Assembly (NCBI GenBank): GCA_021738565.1
Contig: JAIPBT010000011.1
Location: 1-64,000, forward strand
Direction: 5' to 3'
DNA: 64,000 bases
Origin: Bacteroidales bacterium
Lineage (GTDB): Bacteria > Bacteroidota > Bacteroidia > Bacteroidales > GCA-2748055
Shown: positions 17,715-25,002 of the stretch, one piece after another
How the letters are laid out: each line of letters begins with the position of its first letter
Numbering within the stretch: position 1 is the stretch's first letter
Translations under genes and position numbers: made by a program
The notes under the pieces: generated by a model
Database searches by the model: none
What the model saw: only the letters and a program-made list of their open reading frames with translations
Told to the model about the DNA's origin: nothing

Positions 17715-18455
17715 ATGCCCTACCGAAGATTGCCAAATACTGATAATGCCAGGATACGTGCCATTAAGCGGGCCCATGAAAAAGGGACCGAGCTGCCTCC
17801 TTTCAAACTGGCTTTCTCGCAATCCATGTACCAGAAGATCAAAACATTGCTTCCCTCTTTTGAAAACTCTATCATTGAATACCGTAATGCATTGAACATA
17901 CATGCTGAAAAGAACAAGGATTACCAGTTGTTATTGAAAAAGGCAAAGCTCTATATTTCCCACTTTATCCAGGTAATAGATATGGCGATCACACGTGGTG
18001 AACTTTCACCCGATATCAGGTCCTATTATAAACTGAATGATAAGGAAAGAAAGTTGCCCGGTCTCACTTCAGAAGAAGACATCATCATTTGGGGAACCAA
18101 TCTTATGGAGGGTGAGCGCGAACGAAAACTTAAGGGACTTGCTCCCATTACAAATCCCACCATTGCCGTGGTAAGGGTGCATTTCGAAAAGTTTGTTGAA
18201 GCCTACAATCACCAGCAAAGCATCAAAAAACGTGCAAACAAGTCCCATCAGAACCTTGAAAAGATCCGGGAAAATGCTGATGAAATTATTCAACAGACAT
18301 GGAACCAGATTGAGGACACATTCAAGGACCTGCCTGAAGATATCCGGCGCAAAAAATCAGCCGACTATGGTGTCGTTTACATCTTCAGGAAAAATGAACT
18401 GGATGAATCCGATTATTTTCAACCTAACCGGATCGAAGAAAGCGGTTACCTGTAA
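17715..18455 (+). CDS. Conserved Bacteroidota protein of unknown function
   Basis: A 246-residue soluble, charged, mostly helical protein beginning MPYRRLPNTDNARIRAI, a start I associate with a conserved Bacteroidota family without known function. A lysine-rich helical segment (about 175-215, IKKRANKSHQNLEKIRENADEIIQQTW) could be a coiled coil. No enzymatic motif or export signal was seen. The promoter at 17642-17671 supports this start. The 3' end overlaps the convergent CPBP protease gene by 32 bp. Confidence 0.7.
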   Translation: MPYRRLPNTDNARIRAIKRAHEKGTELPPFKLAFSQSMYQKIKTLLPSFENSIIEYRNALNIHAEKNKDYQLLLKKAKLYISHFIQVIDMAITRGELSPDIRSYYKLNDKERKLPGLTSEEDIIIWGTNLMEGERERKLKGLAPITNPTIAVVRVHFEKFVEAYNHQQSIKKRANKSHQNLEKIRENADEIIQQTWNQIEDTFKDLPEDIRRKKSADYGVVYIFRKNELDESDYFQPNRIEESGYL

Positions 18456-19359
18456 ATCCCCTTGTCCAGATATACATCAACCCTGCCACCAACAGAATGC
18501 TGATTATTGCCGTTACAGGCAATAATTCCATTGTGCCTATCTCATCCAGGGTCTCGTCGGCTGCCCCTTTAAAATGATAATAATAGAATACCACCCCCAG
18601 CCCGTTGTTAACCAGGTGGGCAATCATCGGGTACCAGATGGATCTTCCGTAATACAACATATATCCAAGAAGGATGCCGAGGAAAAATCGTGGAAGAAAT
18701 GAGTATACCTGAAAATGAGCAAGGCTGAATATGACTGCTGTTACAATAACGGCTGCATGTCCGTTTTTAAACCACGCCTGGAAATGCTTCTGAATTATTC
18801 CACGGAATACCAGTTCTTCTCCGACAGCAGGAATAATGGCGATCATGAACAAATTCAACAAAAGGGTCCAGATATGATCGGCCCTTAAGAGGGTCATCAT
18901 GAGCGATTCTGTTTGCTCTTCGAGTTGCCGCAGGTAGTTATCCAGGCGCTCAAATGGCAATTCCAGTTTCATGTTCATCTCTGTCAGCCAGTTTACAAAC
19001 GGCAATGCAGTCAGCATAATCCCTGCAAGAATAATGACTGCCCGCATGTCTACCTTTTTTCCGAAAACAAAAAAACCGGTCCAGCTTCCCGTATAGAGAA
19101 AGGAAAGAAAAAAACTGCTGAATATAAAAGTTCCGAGCGCGCCGACGATCTGAAGCCATTTCATCGCACTGATCTTCCCAGGAGCGTCCAGGTTGTCCAT
19201 CTCCAAAAGGTCATAAATGGTTATATCAAACAGCAAAGGAGCTGTAAGCATTGCAATCAACTGGAAGACCAATCCGATTACTATGATGCTTAAAGTGCTG
19301 AAAATCAGCATTGCAAATGGACTCAGCCCTATGACCCTGGGCCTGGGATCTGCACTCAT
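18424..19359 (-). CDS. CPBP-family intramembrane metalloprotease
   Basis: A 311-residue membrane protein with about seven to eight hydrophobic helices. EELVFRG (about 177-183) is the EExxxR motif, and the His in SLAHFQ and the HLVNN segment (about 265-269) are the other conserved elements of the CPBP (CAAX/Rce1-like, Abi) family. These are membrane glutamate proteases; bacterial substrates are mostly unknown, and some act in bacteriocin self-immunity. No bacteriocin is nearby. It overlaps the convergent unknown gene and is divergent from dusB across 79 bp. Confidence 0.87.
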   Translation of the reverse strand: MSADPRPRVIGLSPFAMLIFSTLSIIVIGLVFQLIAMLTAPLLFDITIYDLLEMDNLDAPGKISAMKWLQIVGALGTFIFSSFFLSFLYTGSWTGFFVFGKKVDMRAVIILAGIMLTALPFVNWLTEMNMKLELPFERLDNYLRQLEEQTESLMMTLLRADHIWTLLLNLFMIAIIPAVGEELVFRGIIQKHFQAWFKNGHAAVIVTAVIFSLAHFQVYSFLPRFFLGILLGYMLYYGRSIWYPMIAHLVNNGLGVVFYYYHFKGAADETLDEIGTMELLPVTAIISILLVAGLMYIWTRGFTGNRFLRSG

Positions 19360-19384
19360 TCTGAAATTACTTTAATGCTTTTTG

Positions 19385-19392
19385 TATTTTTG
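19385..19392 (+). promoter_or_regulatory. -7 box upstream of dusB
   Basis: TATTTTTG matches TAnnTTTG, 47 bp before the TTG start. No good -33 element was found. Confidence 0.4.
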
Positions 19393-19438
19393 CACTTTGC
19401 GAATGTAGTAAAATATACAAAAGCACAAACAGGCAACA

Positions 19439-20449
19439 TTGAAGATCGGCGATTTAGAACTGAGGGAACAACCGCTGTTCCTTGCTCCCATGGAGGATAT
19501 TACTGATCCCTCCTTCAGATATATGTGCAAGAAATTTGGCGCGGATGTTATGTACACTGAATTCATCTCTTCCGATGGTTTAATCAGGGACGGGGAAAAA
19601 AGTGTACGTAAACTCGACATTTTTGATTACGAACGTCCGATGGGGATCCAGCTCTATGGTCACGATATTGATTCGATGATCAATGCAACACGTATCGCTG
19701 TCAACTCCAATCCCGAACTGGTGGATCTCAATTATGGGTGTCCGGTGAGAAAGATTGCCAACAGGGGCGCAGGAGCAGGAATGCTTCAGAATATCCCATT
19801 GATGCTTGAAATGACCACATCCATTGTAAAGGCATCACCGCTTCCGGTCACCGTAAAAACAAGACTTGGATGGGATGAAAACTCGAAAATCATAGTTGAT
19901 CTGGCAGAAAAGTTGCAGGATCGCGGCATAAAAGCGCTTACGATCCATGGCAGGACAAGGTCGCAATTCTACAAGGGTGAAGCCGACTGGACCCTCATCG
20001 GGGAGGTGAAGAACAATTCAAAGATGCATATTCCTGTGATTGGTAATGGCGACGTCTCATCTCCGGAAATTGCATCGGACATGTTCAACAAATATGGTGT
20101 GGACGGAATTATGATTGGCAGGGCTGCCGTAGGAAGGCCCTGGATCTTCAGAGAAATAAGGCATTACCTTGAAACCGGGGAATTATTATCCGACCTGACC
20201 ATAGCTGAAAAGACAGACATCGCACAGGAGCAATTCAAAAGGTCCCTCGAATGGAAATCTGAGCCGGTGGGAATTTACGAGATGCGAAGGCACTTTTCAA
20301 ATTATTTCAAGGGAATACCAAACTTCAGGGAAACCCGGATCCGGCTGCTTACATCACTCGACATTGAGGAGATCTTTGGGATACTGGATCACATTAAAGA
20401 GAGATGGGGTGAACTGAGAACCAACGACAGGTCGAATTTTTGGACGTAA
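19439..20449 (+). CDS. dusB: tRNA-dihydrouridine synthase (DusB type)
   Basis: A 336-residue FMN enzyme that reduces uridine to dihydrouridine in tRNA D loops. A TIM barrel covers about 10-240: FLAPMEDITDPSFR binds FMN, NYGCPVRK gives the catalytic Cys101, KTRLGW and IHGRTRSQFYKGEADW are family blocks, and GNGDV and GRAAVGRPW complete the phosphate site. The C-terminal helical domain contains MRRHFSNYFKG. The start is TTG at 19439, as no in-frame ATG or GTG lies closer to the conserved N terminus. Low-complexity repeats follow it. Confidence 0.92.
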   Translation: MKIGDLELREQPLFLAPMEDITDPSFRYMCKKFGADVMYTEFISSDGLIRDGEKSVRKLDIFDYERPMGIQLYGHDIDSMINATRIAVNSNPELVDLNYGCPVRKIANRGAGAGMLQNIPLMLEMTTSIVKASPLPVTVKTRLGWDENSKIIVDLAEKLQDRGIKALTIHGRTRSQFYKGEADWTLIGEVKNNSKMHIPVIGNGDVSSPEIASDMFNKYGVDGIMIGRAAVGRPWIFREIRHYLETGELLSDLTIAEKTDIAQEQFKRSLEWKSEPVGIYEMRRHFSNYFKGIPNFRETRIRLLTSLDIEEIFGILDHIKERWGELRTNDRSNFWT

Positions 20450-20452
20450 GAC

Positions 20453-20516
20453 AGGGGGATGGGGAGACAGTGAGACGGTGAGACGGTGAGACGGTTCGTC
20501 GGTGAGACAGTGGGGT
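20453..20516. repeat. GTGAGACGG phrase array
   Basis: GTGAGACG occurs three times in register from 20470, with degenerate copies GTCGGTGAGACAGTGGGG after it. Related phrases occur at 9523-9546 and, reversed, at 27579-27614 and 33772-33797, always between genes. Confidence 0.7.
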
Positions 20517-20621
20517 CAGTAACCAGCAACCAGTAACCAGCAACCAGTAACCAGCAACCAGTAACCAGCAACCAGTAACCAGCAACCAGTAACCAGCAAC
20601 CAGTAACCAGCAACCAGTAAC
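20517..20621. repeat. 14-bp tandem repeat, about 7.5 copies
   Basis: CAGTAACCAGCAAC is repeated without error over about 105 bp. Open frames through it encode only GYWLLVTGCWLLVA-type periodic peptides and are not genes. The lack of divergence between units suggests recent slippage. It lies 70 bp after dusB and 80 bp before the 3' end of the convergent RraA-like gene. Confidence 0.9.
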
Positions 20622-20703
20622 CCACCTACGCTAAAACTCCGGAAAACAAGGCCAGCAACAAGTTACATTTCACCCGTTTACCTGGTCCCCAAGTCTCCCC
20701 ATG

Positions 20704-21624
20704 CTACCACGTTCTGTCCTTCAGGTAATCATCCAGCGCCTCTTTGGTCATAGGTGACTTCTCCGGATTCTGTTTTACCCATTCAAGGAATGCCTCTTTG
20801 ATCTCTTCGGTCCAGCGACCGTCAATCTGTCCGGGTGTGTAGACCCCTTCCTTGAGCATCTGGTGACCGAACATGTCGCGGGTCATTATGAATTCCGCAC
20901 GGTCCACTACCTCTTCTGCCAGATGGGCAGGGATGAACAATACCCCGGTTTTTTTAGCCAGCACCACATCACCCGGGAAAACGGTAGCTTTGCCTATGCG
21001 GATGGGTACATTGATGCCCATCAGCATGACCTCCTGGAGATAGGATGGATCCCAGTCCCTGACAAATGCATTGAATCCTTCAATTTCTGAGAGCCCCTCA
21101 AGGTCCCTCGATCCGCCGTCAAAAACCACCCCGTTTCCGGAGTTGGTGTAAATGGCGTTGCCAAGGTTATCCCCGATGAGTGTTCCGTCAACAACTTTCC
21201 CAAAACAATCGGCCACATAAACATCCCCTTGCGTAAGGGCGTCAATGGGCCAGGAATTCATCGCGCCGATGCGGCCCTCTTCATGGCCTTTTTCTGTGAG
21301 ACGATTCATTACTTCGGGACGTTTGGGCATGTAGTATGCCGTTAGTGCCCTGCCCACAATGGGCTGGTCGTCACGGATCATTTTCCAGTTGCCTTCGAAC
21401 TGGTTGTGGTATCCTTTGGAACGAAGTATGCCCCAGGCTTCTTCGATGGAGACCTTTTTCATCCGTTCCAGGACATCATCTGAGACCATCGGTCGTCCGT
21501 CGGGAAAGCGCGCTCCCTCCCACTCGGCGGTGTAGTATTTCAGTTCTTCCGGAGTATTAAAAAATTGTGCATTGGCGGTGATTGCGATCAGTAATGCCAG
21601 GATGATGATTGTTGATTTTTTCAT
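20704..21624 (-). CDS. Exported RraA-family protein (aldolase/decarboxylase-like)
   Basis: A 306-residue protein with a clear Sec signal (about 1-20, IIILALLIAITANAQ), which is unusual for this normally cytoplasmic family. The core has the RraA/HMG-aldolase signature: LTQGDVYVADCFG...DGTLIGDNLGNAIY...GVVFDGGSRDLEGL, in which the Arg-Asp pair and downstream acids bind metal and pyruvate enolate in true aldolases. A C-terminal extension (about 230-306) includes FIMTRDMFGHQML. An ATG at 21669 would add 15 residues ahead of the signal; 21624 is better. Downstream of the BASS transporter gene and co-directional with it. Substrate unknown. Confidence 0.8.
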   Translation of the reverse strand: MKKSTIIILALLIAITANAQFFNTPEELKYYTAEWEGARFPDGRPMVSDDVLERMKKVSIEEAWGILRSKGYHNQFEGNWKMIRDDQPIVGRALTAYYMPKRPEVMNRLTEKGHEEGRIGAMNSWPIDALTQGDVYVADCFGKVVDGTLIGDNLGNAIYTNSGNGVVFDGGSRDLEGLSEIEGFNAFVRDWDPSYLQEVMLMGINVPIRIGKATVFPGDVVLAKKTGVLFIPAHLAEEVVDRAEFIMTRDMFGHQMLKEGVYTPGQIDGRWTEEIKEAFLEWVKQNPEKSPMTKEALDDYLKDRTW

Positions 21625-21679
21625 GGTTGTGTATTTTTTTGCTGTTTGTTGAGACGCTATATATAGCATCTTTACTTTA

Positions 21680-23005
21680 TTATGGCCTCACCCCCGGCCC
21701 CTCTCCATGTTGAGAGGGGTGTGAGGTGTGGGTATCTTTTGGCTGCCGGTCCCGCCAGTAGGTGGCCAGCGAGGAGCCGGTGATGTTCATCATGGGGCCG
21801 AATACCGCGGGTGCTAGTCCGATGGTTGCCACCCTTCCCATCTCCAGCGCGATCCCTGATGCCAGACCTCCGTTTTGCATGCCCACCTCGAGGGCGATGG
21901 TCCGGCACGATTTTTCATCCATTCTGAACAACCTGCAGATCCAGTAGCCCAGGGTATACCCTGTTGCGTTGTGGAGCAGACAGGCAAATATCAGGAGCAA
22001 ACCGATGTCCATCAGGCTGTCCCTTCCTGCGGCGGTGATCACAACGATGATGAGACCGATTCCGGCCATAGATATGAAAGACATCAGCTTATCAAGGTAT
22101 TCCTTGCTATCCCGGGCAAGATATTTAAATGCCAGGCCCAATCCAACCGGCAATAAAAGGAACCAGGCAATATCCTTCGCGAGTCTGACAAGGGTCTCGT
22201 TCATTGAATGATCCTGTGTAAGATAAAAAATTGCGTTCTTACCTATTATGATAAAACCGTAAACCAGCACCTGGATCCATATTCCTTTTTTAGAATCCTT
22301 CCCGTAAGCAATGGAATTGAACATGAGTCCGGCCACGATGGGCAATATGACTATATTGATTATACTGAGCATCATCGACCAGAAATCAATGGGGACGAAC
22401 TGGCCAGCGAGCAGTTTCATCAATGAAGGTGTGATGAGTGGCGCCAGCATGGTGGCAAAGGCGGTCAGCGTAACCGAGAGCGCCAGGTTTGCCCTGGCTA
22501 TGAACGACATCACATTGGAGGCCAGTCCGCTGGGAGACGAACCAACGAGAATAATACCTGCAGCGATCTCCGGTGGAAAGCCAAAGGTGGTGGCGATGGT
22601 GAATCCGACAATGGGCATGATGGTAAACTGAAGAGAAAGACCGATGAGCACCCCCGTGGGCATTTTTACCACCCCGGCGAAATCCCGGTAACTCATCTGC
22701 GATCCCATACCAAACATGATGATCTGTAAAAGGGGCACGATGGTGGCTTTCAGTTCAAATTCGCCCCACCTGATGAACAGGTCGGGGTAGAACATGGCGA
22801 TGGTAACTGCAGAGAAGATCATGATCGTGTATGAAAATCCCCTGAAAAACTGGTGACCCCTAACACCAAAGGCAAGCAATACAAAGAATGCGACCATGGA
22901 AGGCCCTGAAAAAGATGTCATTCCAGCTATTAAAGACACAAGGAAAATAATGAGTGCGATCCCGGAAAGAATAAGCAGGACCTTGTAAATACTGCTTTTT
23001 TGCAT
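21680..23005 (-). CDS. Bile acid:sodium symporter (BASS) family transporter
   Basis: A 441-residue ten-helix carrier. The conserved GMGSQMSYRDF, GFPPEIAAGIILVGSSPSGLASNV and EVGMQNGGLASGIAL blocks mark the BASS fold with its crossed sodium-site helices. The name does not fix the substrate: characterised members carry pyruvate, pantoate, taurocholate or other organic acids with sodium. ATG 23005 (MQKSSIYKV) is chosen over 23131, which adds 42 non-conserved residues. The last ~16 residues (HTSHPSQHGEGPGVRP) are encoded by a palindromic intergenic repeat, so the C terminus has been extended or replaced by repeat sequence. Confidence 0.85.
   Translation of the reverse strand: MQKSSIYKVLLILSGIALIIFLVSLIAGMTSFSGPSMVAFFVLLAFGVRGHQFFRGFSYTIMIFSAVTIAMFYPDLFIRWGEFELKATIVPLLQIIMFGMGSQMSYRDFAGVVKMPTGVLIGLSLQFTIMPIVGFTIATTFGFPPEIAAGIILVGSSPSGLASNVMSFIARANLALSVTLTAFATMLAPLITPSLMKLLAGQFVPIDFWSMMLSIINIVILPIVAGLMFNSIAYGKDSKKGIWIQVLVYGFIIIGKNAIFYLTQDHSMNETLVRLAKDIAWFLLLPVGLGLAFKYLARDSKEYLDKLMSFISMAGIGLIIVVITAAGRDSLMDIGLLLIFACLLHNATGYTLGYWICRLFRMDEKSCRTIALEVGMQNGGLASGIALEMGRVATIGLAPAVFGPMMNITGSSLATYWRDRQPKDTHTSHPSQHGEGPGVRP
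21686..21726. repeat. CCTCACCCC palindromic repeat, copy 1 (inside the BASS 3' end)
   Basis: Outer arms CCTCAC (21686-21691) and GTGAGG (21721-21726) and inner arms CCCCTCTC (21698-21705) and GAGAGGGG (21712-21719) form a long hairpin. A second copy lies at 24785-24831. It encodes the tail of the transporter and may end its transcript. Confidence 0.75.
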
Positions 23006-23310
23006 ACGTATGTTTTTTTGTTGCCTTAAGGAATTTTTTAAAATAAGATCACAAAATAAACAATTTAATGATAATAACAGAAGTTGCTCCTGCACTTTTG
23101 CAATTGTATTATAAAGATGAAGAGAATGCAAGTTCTATGACAAAATACGGGTCTTCAGAAAATTTATATATTTATCAGAAATATGCTAACCCATATTGTC
23201 TTATCAGAAATGAAACGAACATGAGGGTTCCATGGCATTAGGATTAAGACATCTGTTTTTTTGAAGATATAATAGACTGAATATTAATAGTATAACTAAA
23301 TTATTTTCTG
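23006..23310. promoter_or_regulatory. Divergent control region between the BASS and enolase genes
   Basis: A 305-bp AT-rich stretch with no gene. It must hold promoters for both directions. A direct repeat TTATCAGAAAT occurs at 23172-23182 and 23201-23211, 29 bp apart, about 100 bp before the enolase-type start; it could be a pair of regulator sites. No riboswitch was recognised. Confidence 0.4.
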
Positions 23311-24705
23311 ATGAAAAAGGAAAAAGCAATTCAAAAAGCAACAGACAACAGGAGGACATTTTTAAAAAAGGCCGGTCTTGGGGGCCTTGGACTTGGAGCA
23401 CTTCTCCACTCGGAAGTCGGGGAACAAATTGACTATCTTACACAGGGCGTCAGCAGGCATTCCGGTCCGTCCGACCTGAAGATCACAGATCTAAGAATAG
23501 CCGAGGTCGGCAGGGTGCCTATTGTAAAAATATATACCAACCAGGATGTTTACGGTCTTGGTGACGTGAGGGACGGTGCCGACAAGCGGTATGCACTGAT
23601 GCTCAAGAGCAGGATCCTGGGAGAAAATCCCTGCAATGTTGAGAAGATATTCAGGATCATCAAGCAGTTTGGAGGTCATGCCCGGCAGGGAGGAGGCGTA
23701 TCAGGAGTTGAGATGGCGCTGTGGGACCTGACCGGTAAGGTATATGGCGTCCCGGTTTATCAATTGCTTGGAGGAAAATACCGGGATAAAGTAAGGATCT
23801 ATGTAGACACACCCACGGTGAAAGATCCTGTTAGGTTTGCCAAACGTATGAAAGCAAGGGCTGACCAGGGTTTTACAATCATGAAGATGGATATCGGTAT
23901 CGGACTGATTAAAGATATACCGGGTACGCTGACCAACACAAGCCCGTGGGGAGAATTGCACGGTTGGCAACAGGTTGACCAGTCATACAGCGACACGATG
24001 CACCAGTTTACCAGGGTACAGATCACGGAGAAAGGAATTGCAGAAATGGTAAAATATGTTGCTGCCATGCGCGAGGAGGTTGGTTATGAGATACCGGTGG
24101 GCATCGACCACCTCGGACACATGGGGGTAAACAGCATGATCAGGCTCGGACAGGCCTTTGAGAAATACAATATAGCCTGGATGGAGGACTTGATCCCATG
24201 GCAATACCATGATCACTGGAAGGAGATATCCAGGTCGATCAATGTACCCACGCTTACCGGGGAAGACATCTACCTGAAAGAAGGTTTCCGCGACCTGATT
24301 GAGAACAGGGCCGTGGACATTGTCCAACCGGATCCGGTCACGGCAGGCGGATACCTTGAAACAAAAAAGATAGGCGACTTTGCCCAGGAAAATGGTATCG
24401 CCATGGCACTGCACCATGCTTCTTCACCGGTTACCTTCCTTGGATGTGTCCATGCGGCTGCTGCCACTGAGAATTTTATTGCCCTTGAACACCATTCCGT
24501 TGACAACCCCTGGTGGGAGGACCTGGTCACCGGGATAGAAAAACCATTTGTAAAGGACGGTTATGTTACGGTTCCTGAAAAACCTGGTGTTGGTGTGGAA
24601 TTGAATGAGGATGCAGTGAAAGAACACCTGAAGAAGGGAGAGGAATTCTTTGCACCTACAGATGAGTGGAACGAGAATGTGAGCTGGGACAGGTTGTGGT
24701 CGTGA
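23311..24705 (+). CDS. Enolase-superfamily (mandelate racemase/MLE-like) protein with Tat signal
   Basis: A 464-residue protein with a twin-arginine signal (DNRRTFLKKAGLGGLGLGAL, about 12-31). The capping domain is at about 50-160 and the barrel at about 175-420. Metal ligands fit Asp in VGIDHLGH, Glu in WMEDLIPW and Glu in TGEDIYL; DIVQPDPVTAGG and ALHHASSPV follow as in sugar-acid dehydratases such as D-galactonate dehydratase relatives. KMDIGIG is in place of the usual KxK. It is likely an acid-sugar dehydratase or racemase acting in the periplasm, paired with the divergent transporter and RraA-like protein. The exact substrate cannot be read. Confidence 0.8.
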   Translation: MKKEKAIQKATDNRRTFLKKAGLGGLGLGALLHSEVGEQIDYLTQGVSRHSGPSDLKITDLRIAEVGRVPIVKIYTNQDVYGLGDVRDGADKRYALMLKSRILGENPCNVEKIFRIIKQFGGHARQGGGVSGVEMALWDLTGKVYGVPVYQLLGGKYRDKVRIYVDTPTVKDPVRFAKRMKARADQGFTIMKMDIGIGLIKDIPGTLTNTSPWGELHGWQQVDQSYSDTMHQFTRVQITEKGIAEMVKYVAAMREEVGYEIPVGIDHLGHMGVNSMIRLGQAFEKYNIAWMEDLIPWQYHDHWKEISRSINVPTLTGEDIYLKEGFRDLIENRAVDIVQPDPVTAGGYLETKKIGDFAQENGIAMALHHASSPVTFLGCVHAAAATENFIALEHHSVDNPWWEDLVTGIEKPFVKDGYVTVPEKPGVGVELNEDAVKEHLKKGEEFFAPTDEWNENVSWDRLWS

Positions 24706-24707
24706 GA

Positions 24708-24727
24708 ATGTAGAATGTAGAATTACG
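24708..24727. repeat. AGAATGT short tandem repeat after the enolase-type gene
   Basis: AGAATGTAGAATGTAGAATT begins a few bases after the stop codon, another short phrase repeat confined to an intergenic region. Confidence 0.45.
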
Positions 24728-24784
24728 GACGAACCGATTCGCCGTGGCGAAGAGCTCATGAGGGTGAATTTGGAGAGATTTTCT

Positions 24785-24831
24785 CCTCACCCCCGTCCCC
24801 TCTCCACATGGAGAGGGGTGAAGGGGTGAGG
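24785..24831. repeat. CCTCACCCC palindromic repeat, copy 2
   Basis: CCTCACCCC (24785-24793) pairs with GGGGTGAGG (24823-24831), and CCCCTCTCCA (24797-24806) with TGGAGAGGGG (24809-24818). It is a near-complete hairpin of the same family as 21686-21726 and could end the enolase transcript. Confidence 0.75.
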
Positions 24832-24835
24832 TAAG

Positions 24836-24873
24836 AATATATATATATAAATCACTATATAAATATATATATT
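24836..24873. repeat. AT-rich palindromic element, copy 2 (reverse)
   Basis: The reverse complement shares a ~20-bp core with the element at 9453-9490, including TTTATATAGTGA. It contributes the last codons and stop of the adjacent mpl fragment. Confidence 0.6.
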
Positions 24874-24990
24874 AATCTAACGATTTCATTGGCAATCATT
24901 TGCATGTCAAGGCCGGAGAAATTCCCCGGGGACATCAGAAGATAGACGCCTTCATCGTTCAGGCGGGTAATATGTTCCTGTAATTCGTTA
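24855..24990 (-). pseudogene. Fragment of a diverged mpl 3' end
   Basis: About 40 codons read leftward as LYNELQEHITRLNDEGVYLL, then MSPGNFSGLDMQMIANEIV, clearly homologous to the end of Mpl encoded at 26146-27498 (SINGFTEGGIYLFMSSGNFSGLDIKLIAES). Protein identity is roughly half, too low for a recent copy of the neighbour, so it came from a diverged mpl or is an old duplicate. The fragment starts right after the stop of the secreted unknown gene and ends in the AT-rich palindrome. It has no start of its own and is not expected to be functional. Confidence 0.75.
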
Positions 24991-25002
24991 TACAATAAGT
25001 GT

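Noticed and set aside
20517-20621. Possible CRISPR array
   Set aside because: Units are 14 bp, contiguous and without spacers, and no cas gene is present.
20389-20625. Leftward open frame encoding GYWLLVTGCWLLVA repeats
   Set aside because: It is a by-product of the 14-bp tandem array; no start context and purely periodic composition.
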